Shown here in pieces: positions 23,759 through 33,626 of a stretch of 64,000 nt of DNA (positions are counted from its first letter, which is position 1; each line of letters opens with the position of its first letter). A model generated the notes under the pieces. The model ran no database searches. It was not told the DNA's origin and was given only the letters and a program-made list of their open reading frames with translations. Source of the DNA: Caldilineae bacterium (GTDB taxonomy: Bacteria > Chloroflexota > Anaerolineae > JAAEKA01); NCBI GenBank assembly GCA_020634555.1, contig JACKBK010000007.1, positions 61,920 through 125,919 of the forward strand, in the 5' to 3' direction. Made by a program: the position numbers and the translations under genes.

Positions 23759-26326
23759 CTAGCCGAAGCCGTTGGCTTGGTTCATCTTGCGGGTGGCATC
23801 CACCACTGCCGCAGCAGGATCGCGACCGGTTTTGATAACTTCGTCCATCATCTGCTGGAACGGCTGCCAGAAGGCGATGAACTGTGGCTGCGTGGGCCAG
23901 GGCTGCGTTTCTGCGGACAGCGCCATAAACTGCAACAACACCTCATCGTTCAATGCTACATCGCCCCGCACCGGTACCTTGTTGGCTGCCTTGGCCAGCG
24001 CGCCTTGTGCCTTGGCATTGGTCAGCAACTCTGCCAGCGCAACCGAGTCGGCCAGGCTACGGCTGAAGGCTGGCACAGCGTAGCCCTCGACGCGCAGCAA
24101 CGGGTGAGCCGCGTCCACTGTGCCCGCCGGCAGCGGCGCCACGCCCAAGCCATCGCCCAATGCCTCACGATAGACGTCGAGCGACGTTGCGGTATCGATC
24201 ATCAGCGCGCTGTCCTGGGCCAGGAAGCTTTCTTGCGCCTGTGGGTAGGGCAAGAACTTAGCGCCGGCCTCCTGCAGATTGCCCAGAAGCACCATAACAT
24301 CAGCCACACCGCTGCCGCGGTCGGCAATACTACGTCCGCTCTTGTCGATAATCTTGCCGCCAAAAGCGGGAATGAAGCCATAGTGGAAGTAGATCTCCTC
24401 CGGGAAAGCCACCTGACCCTGCAAGAATCGTGTGCGAAACAGCAGCGTCTTGTGGTCGGCAGGAGGCTGGGGAACCAGAGCACGATTGTAAAGCAACGCT
24501 GCCGCCTCCAACGACTGCGGAATGCCGTAGAGTTGCTTGCCCAACGTCAGGCTGGTGTAAGCGACGTTGGCCACTGCATTGTCCACTTTAGCCACCGCGT
24601 CCACAGGCTGGATCACAGCCGCCTCGACCAAACCGGCGATCTGGGTGTTGTCTACCAGCACCAGGTCGGGACCTTCGCCGGCCGGCACGGCAACCATCAG
24701 CTGCTGGATAAGCTCCGGGTGAGCGGACAGTTCGATGGTTAGCCCGGGGTTGGTCTTCTGCAGCGAGGCAACCAGGTCTTGCAGCGCGACCGCCGCTGGG
24801 CTTTCGCCTGCGTAGCTGTGCCAAACTTCAAAGTTGCCTGTCAGCCCGGGCTGGGCGACGACGACTGCTTGCCCGACGGATATCGACCGCTTGGGCGCAA
24901 CTTGCTTGACGAAGAGAGCGTACGACCGATCCTGCCCGCCAGGAATTTCCGGCGGCATCGCCTGTTTAATACCTGCCATCAGCGCCTGGCGATAGTTGGA
25001 CGCCATCCCGGCCAGCCCCAGTTGTGGAACGATCAGATCCACCAACTGCTGGCCTACCATGCGTCGCCACACGTCGGCCACCAGGTAGATGTCAAATCGC
25101 GTTTCACCTTGCAGATCGATGGCCTCGTCGTACCAGGAGTGTTGCAGATAGAAGTCTACCGACTCGCCATCGATGAGCTGCACCGAAGCAGGCATCGCCT
25201 CACCGAAGAAGGTCTGCAAGTCGAAGCCAGACTGGGGCAGTCCATTCTGCACCTGACTGACGAGCAGGTTCAGGTTCTGGGCGATCAGGCCAATGGCCTC
25301 AGCCAATGCTCCAGAGCCGCCCACAGCTGCCTTCAGCAGATCCTGCACCACATTGCGAACCAGAAAGTCGGGCGGACGAATCGGCAGATAGCCCACCGGC
25401 GGCAGGTAGCGAAAGAAAGTCGTGGCCTGGGCGCTACCGGCGCTACCACCGGCCAACAGCCTGTTGATCTCGCCCTGAAACTGCAAGAAGCGGGCCTGAG
25501 CGACGGCCACCCGCATATCGGCCAGGCTGCCGCGCCACGTTTGCCAGGGGCCGGGCTGCACCAGGCGTCGCCGCGCCGGCCAGGACTCCACGAAGTCCAG
25601 CTTGCCGTTGCGCCAGTAGAAGACCGCCAGTGGCAGGTCGCAGGCCGAGAGATCGGCGCCAGGTATCGTGTCCAGGCCGGTGAAGTCGTCGCTGAAGATG
25701 AAGGGGTCCAGCGGCAGGCGGCGTAACGCCTGGCTGCCGTAACACCAGTGGGCCAGCAGATTGCGCCGGTTGCTGGTGGTCGCGCCCGGGCCGCCGGTGT
25801 CGAAGTCCAGCAACCGGATCGCCTTGAACTGCAACCCATCCACCTCCCACTTGTAGGCGCAGCCGGGTGCAGTCAGCGCGCCAGCCGCCTTCTGTACCGG
25901 CGCCTGTCCCTCCAGCCGCGACACCGGCTGCACGGCCAGCAGATAAGCCCCATCCTGGCCCGGCCCGCCTGTCGTGGTCGCGTCGAACTGGCAGTTCTGG
26001 AAATGGCCGTTGGCCGCCGGCTGGAGAAGGCCCGGATCGCCCGCCGGCGCCAGGTTCAGCGTGATCGGCCCGGGCAGCCGCACAAGCTGGCCCTGGCGGT
26101 TCAGTCCCAGGCCGCTGGTTACCTGAACGGTGGTGCTGCCCAGTTTGCTGGCCATCAGGCCTTCCACGACGCCATGGCCGGCGGCCTTGCCCAGCCAGCT
26201 CAGGCGCTGAAAGGTCGCCTTTTGCTCGCTGCGCAGGTCCTCGGCGCTTAACAACCGGCCGTTGACGAAGTAGGGCGACTGCAAACCGTCGCTGTAGGTG
26301 GTATCCAGCAGTTGGCTGTTGCTCAT
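23759..26326 (-). CDS. eCIS tail/baseplate protein fused to a solute-binding-protein domain
   Basis: 855 residues. Residues 1-130 (LQSPYFVNGRLLSAEDLRSE ... AAGHGVVEGL) match the N-terminal domain of the neighbouring 770-aa protein. Residues 130-480 are a helical/beta middle without a known family. Residues about 490-850 look like a family 1 extracellular solute-binding protein (maltose-binding type): FEVWHSYAG start, LYGIPQSLEAAALLYNRAL, FLAQDSALMIDTATS, LGVAPLPAG and a GYAVPAFS hinge segment in the expected order. No signal peptide is present, so this is not a transporter subunit. On a particle it could bind sugars or other ligands as a receptor-binding or tethering domain. It overlaps the upstream gene as ATGA. 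Confidence 0.8.
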   Translation of the reverse strand: MSNSQLLDTTYSDGLQSPYFVNGRLLSAEDLRSEQKATFQRLSWLGKAAGHGVVEGLMASKLGSTTVQVTSGLGLNRQGQLVRLPGPITLNLAPAGDPGLLQPAANGHFQNCQFDATTTGGPGQDGAYLLAVQPVSRLEGQAPVQKAAGALTAPGCAYKWEVDGLQFKAIRLLDFDTGGPGATTSNRRNLLAHWCYGSQALRRLPLDPFIFSDDFTGLDTIPGADLSACDLPLAVFYWRNGKLDFVESWPARRRLVQPGPWQTWRGSLADMRVAVAQARFLQFQGEINRLLAGGSAGSAQATTFFRYLPPVGYLPIRPPDFLVRNVVQDLLKAAVGGSGALAEAIGLIAQNLNLLVSQVQNGLPQSGFDLQTFFGEAMPASVQLIDGESVDFYLQHSWYDEAIDLQGETRFDIYLVADVWRRMVGQQLVDLIVPQLGLAGMASNYRQALMAGIKQAMPPEIPGGQDRSYALFVKQVAPKRSISVGQAVVVAQPGLTGNFEVWHSYAGESPAAVALQDLVASLQKTNPGLTIELSAHPELIQQLMVAVPAGEGPDLVLVDNTQIAGLVEAAVIQPVDAVAKVDNAVANVAYTSLTLGKQLYGIPQSLEAAALLYNRALVPQPPADHKTLLFRTRFLQGQVAFPEEIYFHYGFIPAFGGKIIDKSGRSIADRGSGVADVMVLLGNLQEAGAKFLPYPQAQESFLAQDSALMIDTATSLDVYREALGDGLGVAPLPAGTVDAAHPLLRVEGYAVPAFSRSLADSVALAELLTNAKAQGALAKAANKVPVRGDVALNDEVLLQFMALSAETQPWPTQPQFIAFWQPFQQMMDEVIKTGRDPAAAVVDATRKMNQANGFG

Positions 26327-28635
26327 CCGATTCCTCCTCGGCCGGGCACGCGCACGAAGGCTACGATGGCATCCTCGCCGTTATGGCCCTCAAACTTGAT
26401 CCGCGACCCGTTGATGTAGTCCTCCAGAGTCATGTCCTGGCCGTTCTCGATGACAATGGTTTCGCCAACGAGGAAGACAAAGCGCAGGTAACGGGAGCCG
26501 AAGTCAAACCAGAGGCCAGTGTCTTGCACCTCAACCCGGTAGACGTTGGACTGAATGGGCGTGAGCGAGAATGCATCCCGCGGGATGTCCCGCAGCTCCG
26601 GCGGCTCTTTCATCTCGTTGTTGGCGTTGGGTCTCTCGCTCAGCACGATGAATCGGGGTTCTTCCATGAAGACGACAGCCTCCGGACTGTCCCAGCGGCG
26701 ATCGACGTGGAACCAAAGCTCGAACTCAGGTACACCGTTGTCGTTAACATGGACTTCGATGGTCACAAACGGCTGGGTGGGCAGTCGCCGCGCTACCTCA
26801 TCCAGTATCTCATCGATGGACGGTCCCTGTTGCACCTGCGGCGGCAACTCAACCTCGTAGAAGAGCCGCACCGTCTGGCGGCCGTTGTAGCCAACCAGCG
26901 ACAGGTGCTGGGCAGCAACCAGGTCAGCCAGCGTGGTCAGGTTGTTGCGCACCTGCACCGTTTCCAGGTCGAAATCGATCAGCAGCAGCTCGCCGTCCCG
27001 CAACTGCGTGTTGCCCGGACCGGTCAACAACCACTCGTATGAAAACTGAGAGTTGTCGGGCGTTGAGGTTGTGTAGTTGGAGGGTAAACCGTCTGGGCCG
27101 CGGCGCACCGGTATGGTCGCCGGCAGCCGCACGGGTTGGGCCGTGTGGAACCAGAGATGGACGCCGGCAGCCCGGTTGCCGCGCATCTGTGTGGCCACGG
27201 TCGCCAGGTCGCGACTGGGCAGGATGCGCTCCACCAAGCCATAGACGGTGAGAGCACCCCCGTCCCGGCCCAGGTAGCCATACTCGGCGGCCTCCAGCAC
27301 ATCCAGCAGCGGCCGGCCGCTGTTGCTCTCCTGCCAGTTGCCCAACCGGAAACTCAGCGCCAGCCGGTCTCCTGGGGACATTCGGCTGGCGTCACCAGTC
27401 ACCGTAAACAGGTTATCGAAGCCGGCTACCGGTGTCACGTCGTCCAGCACGAACGGCTGGTCGTTGACGGCCAGCGCCAGCGCCGCCAGCGGATCGCCGA
27501 CCGGCTCCAGCGCCTCAGGATGGTGCAGCCAGACCCGCAGCGTTGTGCTGTTCAACACCTGCACGGTGGCGAACTCGCGCAGCTCGCCGGCCTCGGCTGT
27601 CTCACCGCCGCCCAACAACAGCAGTTCCTGGATCAACTGGGTGTGCAGCAGGTAGGGCCGGTCGCCGTTGTTGACCTCGGCCGTCTCGATTCGGGGATCG
27701 GCGGGAACGAAGTCCACTGCCGGCTCGAAGTCGATGCAGGCCAGCAGGACGGCGCTCTCCGGACCACCCGGCCCGTCGGAAGCTGCGTCCGGTTCGATCA
27801 GATCGACTCGCTCGCGAACGATCGGCCGCACCTCGGTGACCCAGACGGTCAAGATGCGGTCCAGCACCTGGCGGGCATTCTCAGCCGGCAGGCGCAGCGT
27901 CCCGACCGGCGGCGAGACAGGCGGCAGTCCAACCTCCTCCTCGCAAGGTTCCATGAGAGGCGGATCGGCCAGCGCCCGTACCTGGGCGAGCACCAGGTCC
28001 TCGTCCGACATCTCCGGTGGCAAGCCGGGCACGAACCGCACCGCCGCCAGCACATCTGCCAGCGCCCGTACGCCATCCCAGGCAGTCATCAGCGGCGGCT
28101 GCCAGCGCAGCTCGATCTGCACCGCGTCGCGGATGCGCGAGGGAACCATGGTGGTATCGGCCGTCGCACAGGGCTGGCCGGGGATCGCCACCAGCGCGTC
28201 CAGGCATTCGTCGTAGCGAGCCACCACGTAGGCCCGCAGCGGCGCGGGCGGGCTGGCCACAGGCGCCAATCCTTCCTGCACCTGGCGCGCATACCAGGCG
28301 CCCAGCCTGGCGCACTGTTCCTCGCGCAACACAAAGACGCGGCCGAACTGGTCCACGCCGATGCCCGGATCTACGGTGACAAGCATCTCGTCGGCGTCAT
28401 CGTCGGGCCGCGCCGCGCTGACGCGCAGGCCGGAGACGGTGCCATAGCCGTGCAGGCTGCGGTTGTGCAGATACTCCTTCTGCAGGAAATACTGCTGCTC
28501 CTGGCGAAACTCGTCCACGCCCAGCACCTGGCCGAACTCATAATTCACCCGTTGGTCGGGGCTCAGCGCGCCGCTGGCCAGCGACATGCACCGTTGCAGG
28601 ACGCCGTTTCCGTTTACATTGATGTGATTGCTCAT
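26323..28635 (-). CDS. eCIS tail/baseplate-associated protein, unknown family
   Basis: 770 residues. The N-terminus (RVNYEFGQVLGVDEFRQEQ, KEYLHNRSLHGYGTVSGLRV, VDPGIGVDQFGR) is a domain repeated in the next gene product and commonly seen in eCIS clusters beside gpI-type proteins. The rest (about 200-770) is acidic and beta-rich with several immunoglobulin-like stretches, suggesting an outer baseplate or fibre-like component. No catalytic motif or membrane segment is seen. The end overlaps the start of the solute-binding fusion gene as ATGA, so the two proteins are likely made in fixed ratio. Confidence 0.72.
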   Translation of the reverse strand: MSNHINVNGNGVLQRCMSLASGALSPDQRVNYEFGQVLGVDEFRQEQQYFLQKEYLHNRSLHGYGTVSGLRVSAARPDDDADEMLVTVDPGIGVDQFGRVFVLREEQCARLGAWYARQVQEGLAPVASPPAPLRAYVVARYDECLDALVAIPGQPCATADTTMVPSRIRDAVQIELRWQPPLMTAWDGVRALADVLAAVRFVPGLPPEMSDEDLVLAQVRALADPPLMEPCEEEVGLPPVSPPVGTLRLPAENARQVLDRILTVWVTEVRPIVRERVDLIEPDAASDGPGGPESAVLLACIDFEPAVDFVPADPRIETAEVNNGDRPYLLHTQLIQELLLLGGGETAEAGELREFATVQVLNSTTLRVWLHHPEALEPVGDPLAALALAVNDQPFVLDDVTPVAGFDNLFTVTGDASRMSPGDRLALSFRLGNWQESNSGRPLLDVLEAAEYGYLGRDGGALTVYGLVERILPSRDLATVATQMRGNRAAGVHLWFHTAQPVRLPATIPVRRGPDGLPSNYTTSTPDNSQFSYEWLLTGPGNTQLRDGELLLIDFDLETVQVRNNLTTLADLVAAQHLSLVGYNGRQTVRLFYEVELPPQVQQGPSIDEILDEVARRLPTQPFVTIEVHVNDNGVPEFELWFHVDRRWDSPEAVVFMEEPRFIVLSERPNANNEMKEPPELRDIPRDAFSLTPIQSNVYRVEVQDTGLWFDFGSRYLRFVFLVGETIVIENGQDMTLEDYINGSRIKFEGHNGEDAIVAFVRVPGRGGIG

Positions 28636-28659
28636 AAGGTTGCTACTCCTGAGATCGGC

Positions 28660-31107
28660 CTATAGCGGGCGCAGGCCGCCGATACGGTCCCGCTCCACGA
28701 TGATGCGATCCTCGACGTCGAAGGGATAGGCGGCTGGCAGATAGCTGCCGGCCAGATAGCTCTCGCCCAGGATCAGTGGCAGGAAGCGACTGCTCTCGCC
28801 CAGGCGTGTATCCAGGCCCAGCCGGGCCTCTTCCACCCGGAACAAGTCCCAGAATCGCTTCAGTTCAAACTCGGTGTGCGCCGGCTTCTCCAAGTCGACA
28901 ATGCGGCCGGCCATGGCCAGTTGCTCGTCGTCCAGGTCGTGAGGAAGCAGCACGGTGAAACGGTGGGCGTCGTCGGCTGGATCGGTCGAACCCGACTCGG
29001 CAGTGGCATCGCCCAGCGCCGCGCCGCTGAGCTTGCGTGTGCGGAACCGCTCGACAATGCGCACAACGCCACCCTCCCAGCAAGCCGGATCGAACAGCGA
29101 CGCGTCGACGTTGGGTTCCAGATAGAGCCGCAGGGCGATCTGCAGGCCGGCCAACGTGCCGCGGCGGCGGAAAATGTGGTCGGCGTAGCGGATGAAGAAG
29201 CGTCGCCTCTGTTCGTCCCACAGCGGATCCAGCACCATGCCGAACCAGCAGGCCAGCCATTGCAACGTGTCCGCCGGCGCCGTCCGCGGGTCGAACAGCG
29301 CATCGACGTGCTCGATGTGGTCCTCGATATAGGTGAAGAAGCCCTCGAAGTTGGCCAGCCAACGCTCGATGAAGGAGGCGGGAACCGGGTCCTCGCGGTA
29401 GATGGCCGGCAGGTAGTTCTCGGAATAGGAGAAGCGCGGATACCAGGCCCGCAGATTGCGCAGCGCCGGTGTCGCGCGGCCGCTGCCGGTCAACGTCAGT
29501 TCGAGCTGCAGGTAGCGGCCCTGGACTCCCTGAAAAAGCAGTTCCCACGTGCCGGTGCGCTGCGGTACTGTCTCCAGGTCTTTCCATGGATCCTGATAGG
29601 GCAACTCGCAGCCGTTGGAGCGCAGATAGAGGGTTGGCTGCACCAGCCAGCTCTGCTGGCTCAACAGGCGAGCGTCGTCCGCCGCTCGCGCGCGCACCTG
29701 CACAGCCGTGCCGGGCGGTATCTGGGCGTCCAGCAGCAGGCGATGCCAGACACAGCCGGCCAGCGCGCTGTCCAGCGGCGCACCGGTGACCTTATCAGGA
29801 GCGGCCGGCGGGCTTTCCAGTCCCGTTGCGGCGATCCAGCCGGCAAAATCCGGCGGTGTAACCAGCACAGCGCGGCTGTCGTACTGGCAGTCCATGAAAG
29901 GTTGCAGCGACACCCAGCGGTCGGCAAAGTCATAGTAAACCTGCCCGCCGGCGCAGACCAGCGCCTTGCCCTGCCAGCGGCGCATGGGCAGATAGAGCGG
30001 CTGCGCGATCAGTTGCTCGGCATCCTCGTCCATCTCGAAAGCCAGCGTCTGGTTGCCAGCCTGCTCGGCAATGTAGACCAGAGACTTCTGGTTCGCCAGC
30101 CCCTCCCCGTCCGGCGCGGCGCAGTAAGCCACGTCATGGCCGACCACCGAAAACGTCACGGTGGCGCCTGGCCCGGTCGCAGGATCGGCTACAGTTACGG
30201 CATCTTCCAACGAATAGCTGGCCATCAGCAGCCCATCCTGATACTGGAGCAGTCGCGAGAAGGGACGCAGCGGATGGCTGTCCAGCACCAGCACCGTGCC
30301 GTCCGGACCCGGTGCGATGCTGACCGCGTCCAGGAGATCGGGCGGCGACTCCAGCGACAACGGAAAGCCCTCAGGCTGCAACTCGGTGCGCCCGGCTGGC
30401 GCAGGCGCGGCGCCGTCTTTAGGTTGGAACCAGATCGTTTCGCCGGGCAGCGGTTGGCCTGGCAGCCGAAAGTCGTCGTTGAGACGCCAATAGGTCGCGT
30501 GCGTCCGGTCCAGCACCAGCAGCCCGCCGTCAGACGTGGCCGCCAGGTCCCACGGCTCGAAGGGAACGCCGGCCGGCCAGCGCAGCAGAATCGGCGCGTC
30601 GCCGCTGTGCAGGTCGAACACCAGCAAGCCGCGGCGCGTCACATCGCCAACTACCAGATAGTGCGCCTTCGTGACGGCCAGCCCGCGAAGCAGCAGTGGC
30701 TCAGGCGCCGGCGCTGGTTTAGCTGCAAAGCCGCCGTCATCGGGCAGCGCGCAGCGCTCGTCGCGCCGCAACGATGTCCAGAACTCGGTCGCCGGCGAAC
30801 CGCCCGACGGCAGGAAACGAATGCCCGACTCGGCCTCGTCGATCCAGTACCAGTTGCCGTAGCTGTCGCGGTCAGCCCCGCGGCGTTGAGCAATCACCAG
30901 TTCCTCCGTACCGCTGGCGCGGCGGAACAGCGGCACACGGCTGGTTAGGCGCAGAGCCCGGCTGGTGTCGTCCCACACCACCGGCAGGTCTACGCCTTCC
31001 GGCTGTTGCCACAGCTCAGCCAGCGCGGCCGTACCGTCGCTCAACCGGAGCTGGCCCCAGTCGGCGCGGCCATGTAGGAGGTGAAATCGAGTCTGGTTGA
31101 CGTCCAC
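28660..31107 (-). CDS. baseplate protein of the phage P2 gpI / TIGR02242 type (Afp12-like)
   Basis: 815 residues. The C-terminal third contains the tail-domain signature YLPAIYREDPVPASFIERWL, IEDHIEHVDALFDPRTAP, TLQWLACWFGMVLDP and FRRRGTLAGL. This domain builds the wedge of contractile-tail baseplates. Residues 1-550 form a beta-propeller-like region with recurrent VLDRTHA/VLDSHPL blades, as in the long Afp12/Pvc12 relatives. It lies between the gpJ-type gene and the 770-aa protein, matching eCIS gene order. A REP element occupies the spacer before it. Confidence 0.85.
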   Translation of the reverse strand: MDVNQTRFHLLHGRADWGQLRLSDGTAALAELWQQPEGVDLPVVWDDTSRALRLTSRVPLFRRASGTEELVIAQRRGADRDSYGNWYWIDEAESGIRFLPSGGSPATEFWTSLRRDERCALPDDGGFAAKPAPAPEPLLLRGLAVTKAHYLVVGDVTRRGLLVFDLHSGDAPILLRWPAGVPFEPWDLAATSDGGLLVLDRTHATYWRLNDDFRLPGQPLPGETIWFQPKDGAAPAPAGRTELQPEGFPLSLESPPDLLDAVSIAPGPDGTVLVLDSHPLRPFSRLLQYQDGLLMASYSLEDAVTVADPATGPGATVTFSVVGHDVAYCAAPDGEGLANQKSLVYIAEQAGNQTLAFEMDEDAEQLIAQPLYLPMRRWQGKALVCAGGQVYYDFADRWVSLQPFMDCQYDSRAVLVTPPDFAGWIAATGLESPPAAPDKVTGAPLDSALAGCVWHRLLLDAQIPPGTAVQVRARAADDARLLSQQSWLVQPTLYLRSNGCELPYQDPWKDLETVPQRTGTWELLFQGVQGRYLQLELTLTGSGRATPALRNLRAWYPRFSYSENYLPAIYREDPVPASFIERWLANFEGFFTYIEDHIEHVDALFDPRTAPADTLQWLACWFGMVLDPLWDEQRRRFFIRYADHIFRRRGTLAGLQIALRLYLEPNVDASLFDPACWEGGVVRIVERFRTRKLSGAALGDATAESGSTDPADDAHRFTVLLPHDLDDEQLAMAGRIVDLEKPAHTEFELKRFWDLFRVEEARLGLDTRLGESSRFLPLILGESYLAGSYLPAAYPFDVEDRIIVERDRIGGLRPL

Positions 31108-31140
31108 GAAATGGATCCTCGTCTTATCTTGCTACTCACC

Positions 31141-31209
31141 CGTCATTCCCGCGAAGGCGGGAATCTACTCTTCACGATCACTGGACTCCCGCCTTCGCGG
31201 GAGTGACGG
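31141..31209. repeat. REP-like element, 69 bp
   Basis: Two head-to-head hairpins: CGTCATTCCCGCGAAGGCGG with its inner complement, a spacer TCTACTCTTCACGATCACTG, then GACTCCCGCCTTCGCGGGAG and TGACGG. An equally long copy sits at 37834-37902. Both lie in spacers of the eCIS operon. Confidence 0.8.
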
Positions 31210-31238
31210 ACCGACGCAGGCTGAAGTACCACATACAC

Positions 31239-33605
31239 TCAGCAAGCCTTCGGAAGCACCGGCACGGAAACCAGGTTGGGCGGCGCCCCGGTCGATGGCT
31301 GTTGGCCCAGAATCACGTCCAGGTCCTCGGCCTCGCCCTCGCGCACGTTGATGGCCACCAGATGGGGCAGTTGCAGACCCCTGATGGAAATGCTCTCCAC
31401 ATCGGTCATGGTCGCGCCGCTGGCGCTGCTCGTGCCCAGCTTGATGGGGTTCACGTAGCGCACACCGGCTACCCGAGTGGCAACTGCCTCCAGGTCCTGG
31501 CGACGCACATCCGTGTGCAGCGGCCAGCCGAGGCCCCTGGGCGTAGGGCAGCCGGCGCTGGTGTCAGGCGTCTCCCCACAGACCGTGTCGATGTCGGCAG
31601 CGCCCTCCACCGGCGGGCCGCCGGTCAGCGGCGACAGGTAGGTCTTGATCGCGTCCACCACAGCCTGGCGCACCAGCTCGCGCACCTGGCCGGGCATGGT
31701 AGCAATGCCCACCGAGACGTAGACCGGCACATACTGCGGGCCGCGCACGAACAGCTCGGTGGTGACAAGCCGCCGCGGATCGATCCAGTCGCAGACTGCC
31801 CGGAGAAACAGACGGTCGGGCTGGGGCGCATCGGGCTGCTGGGGATCGTAGCGCGGGATCACCAGCAAGGTCACGCCGCCCGGCCACGTCTCCGTTATCG
31901 CCTGTGCGAACGGCAGCTCGGGGTTGAACAACGAGAGCACCTCGACCCGCCCCATGTCCACGCCCGGCGTGCGCAGGGTGATGTCGCGAAAATCGTTGGC
32001 TGTGACGAGGCGATCGCGGTGCTGCAGGTAGCGCGGGATGTTGCGCTCACCCTCGGCGGTGGTTTCGCCCGGCGCGCCGTCCCAGGTTGCCACCGGATTG
32101 CCGACGGTGAAGCCGCCAGGCAGCGCCGGTGACTTGGCGATGGCATCGATGGCGACCTGGCCCTGCGGCCCGCCGCCGTACTCGTAGCTCGCCCGGATCA
32201 CCCGGCCCAGCGGCGGCCGCAACCCGCGCAGGCCGTCGCCAAAGGTGACACGGCCAGCCTCGGGATCCAGCGTGTAGACCTGATCCTGGGACGAGGCGAC
32301 GTAGATGTCGTCCACCTGGCGCCAGGTGTCCCAGCCGCCGTCCGCGTTCTGCACCTCCAGCACCAGGCTGCTCTCAACACCGGTTATGCCGGCCTTGCTG
32401 GCGACCTGCTCCTGGATGACAGGCGTGTTGGCCACCTGGAAGGTCTGCTCGGGTGCGCCGCTGCCGACGCCCAGGCGCTCGAAGACAACCGGCACGGCCT
32501 GCACGGCGCGCGCGGCGTTGGCGCCAACCCAGCTCAGGCGGGCCTGTTGGCTGCTGGCCGTTGTTGCGCCGTCCTGGTTCCATTCCGGCAGACGGACACG
32601 GATCCAGGTGGCGATGCGGGCGGCCAACTGGCGATCCTCCACCAGCGGTGGGTAGTCGCCCGCGCCCTCTTCCTGCGGATCGAAGTCCCACACCAGCAGG
32701 TCGCTGTAGGCGGGCAGCACCAGTTGCACAATGCCGGGACGTTCCAGCACATTCTCCGCGTATTCAGGCGTCAGGCGGCGGTAGCGGGCCGGGCCGCCGC
32801 CGACAATGCCGTTGTCGGAGGGCAACGGATCGGGCGCAGCGATCTCGAACACCAGTCCGGGGTCGGTGACCGCCTCGGCGTCGGCGCTGGTTTGCTCGGG
32901 CCGCAGCGCCAGGCCGTCGCACTGCGGCGCCGGATAAATGCCCAGGGTCAGCGTCTGGCCGGCGATGGCAGCGCGCACCGTGTCCACAGGCACGCCCTTG
33001 GGTCCGGCCAGCGCCAGCCAGAGCGACCGGTCCACGACACCCCGCTGGCTGTCTGCCAGATCGACCACCGGCAGCGGCTTGCCGATCTCCGGCGCTTCCA
33101 GCGGCGTCGCCTGGTAGAACTGCAACTCGTCGGCCGGCGTCTCCAGAAAGGTCTCGTAGAGCAGCCGGTACTGGGCGCGGGTGGCGTCATCCAGGTCGGG
33201 CGTAGCCTGCTTGTAGAAGCCGTGCGCCTCCACCGGCAGTACGCAGAGGCCGGTGCGGGTGATGAAGGGCACCTTGCCGGCGCGCACCTCAATGCCAGCC
33301 TGAAGCGGCCAGGCCTGCACCGGCCCGCGCTCGTTGTGGAACTGGACCAACCCCCTGGCCGGCGAGGCCGGCCGCAGTGGGATGTTGAGCAACGACAGGA
33401 ACTTCTTGCGGTTGCGCTCCGGGATGCGGTTGCTGCGATAGAGCAGGTTCTCCGTCATGAACGCAAAGAGCTGCACCAGCGTGATGCCGGGGTCGCTGTC
33501 GTTCAAGTTGGTCCATTCCGGCGTATGCACCGGAATGCGCGCCCGGGCCTCAGCCACGAGCTGTTCGAAATTGCGGTCGTCGAGATTGGGTACAGTCAAG
33601 GGCAT
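31239..33605 (-). CDS. putative baseplate assembly protein, gpJ / TIGR02243 type (Afp11-like)
   Basis: 788 residues. The N-terminus is the family hallmark: PNLDDRNFEQLVAEARARIP, WTNLNDSDPGITLVQLFAFM and LLYRSNRIPERNRKKFL. Later YGGGPQGQVAI and VTANDFRDI match the ring-forming gpJ core that closes the baseplate around the hub. It is directly downstream of gp25, as in phage P2-like and eCIS baseplates. The length is typical for eCIS members and longer than phage gpJ. Confidence 0.9.
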   Translation of the reverse strand: MPLTVPNLDDRNFEQLVAEARARIPVHTPEWTNLNDSDPGITLVQLFAFMTENLLYRSNRIPERNRKKFLSLLNIPLRPASPARGLVQFHNERGPVQAWPLQAGIEVRAGKVPFITRTGLCVLPVEAHGFYKQATPDLDDATRAQYRLLYETFLETPADELQFYQATPLEAPEIGKPLPVVDLADSQRGVVDRSLWLALAGPKGVPVDTVRAAIAGQTLTLGIYPAPQCDGLALRPEQTSADAEAVTDPGLVFEIAAPDPLPSDNGIVGGGPARYRRLTPEYAENVLERPGIVQLVLPAYSDLLVWDFDPQEEGAGDYPPLVEDRQLAARIATWIRVRLPEWNQDGATTASSQQARLSWVGANAARAVQAVPVVFERLGVGSGAPEQTFQVANTPVIQEQVASKAGITGVESSLVLEVQNADGGWDTWRQVDDIYVASSQDQVYTLDPEAGRVTFGDGLRGLRPPLGRVIRASYEYGGGPQGQVAIDAIAKSPALPGGFTVGNPVATWDGAPGETTAEGERNIPRYLQHRDRLVTANDFRDITLRTPGVDMGRVEVLSLFNPELPFAQAITETWPGGVTLLVIPRYDPQQPDAPQPDRLFLRAVCDWIDPRRLVTTELFVRGPQYVPVYVSVGIATMPGQVRELVRQAVVDAIKTYLSPLTGGPPVEGAADIDTVCGETPDTSAGCPTPRGLGWPLHTDVRRQDLEAVATRVAGVRYVNPIKLGTSSASGATMTDVESISIRGLQLPHLVAINVREGEAEDLDVILGQQPSTGAPPNLVSVPVLPKAC

Positions 33606-33626
33606 GGCATTATCCCTGTCCTATTG

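Noticed and set aside
23759..26326. ABC transporter substrate-binding protein
   Set aside because: No signal peptide or lipobox, no permease or ATPase genes nearby, and the N-terminus is an eCIS tail domain.
28876..30948. 690-codon open frame on the plus strand
   Set aside because: Antisense shadow of the gpI-type baseplate gene; its translation is low-complexity R/Q/A/H sequence without family features.
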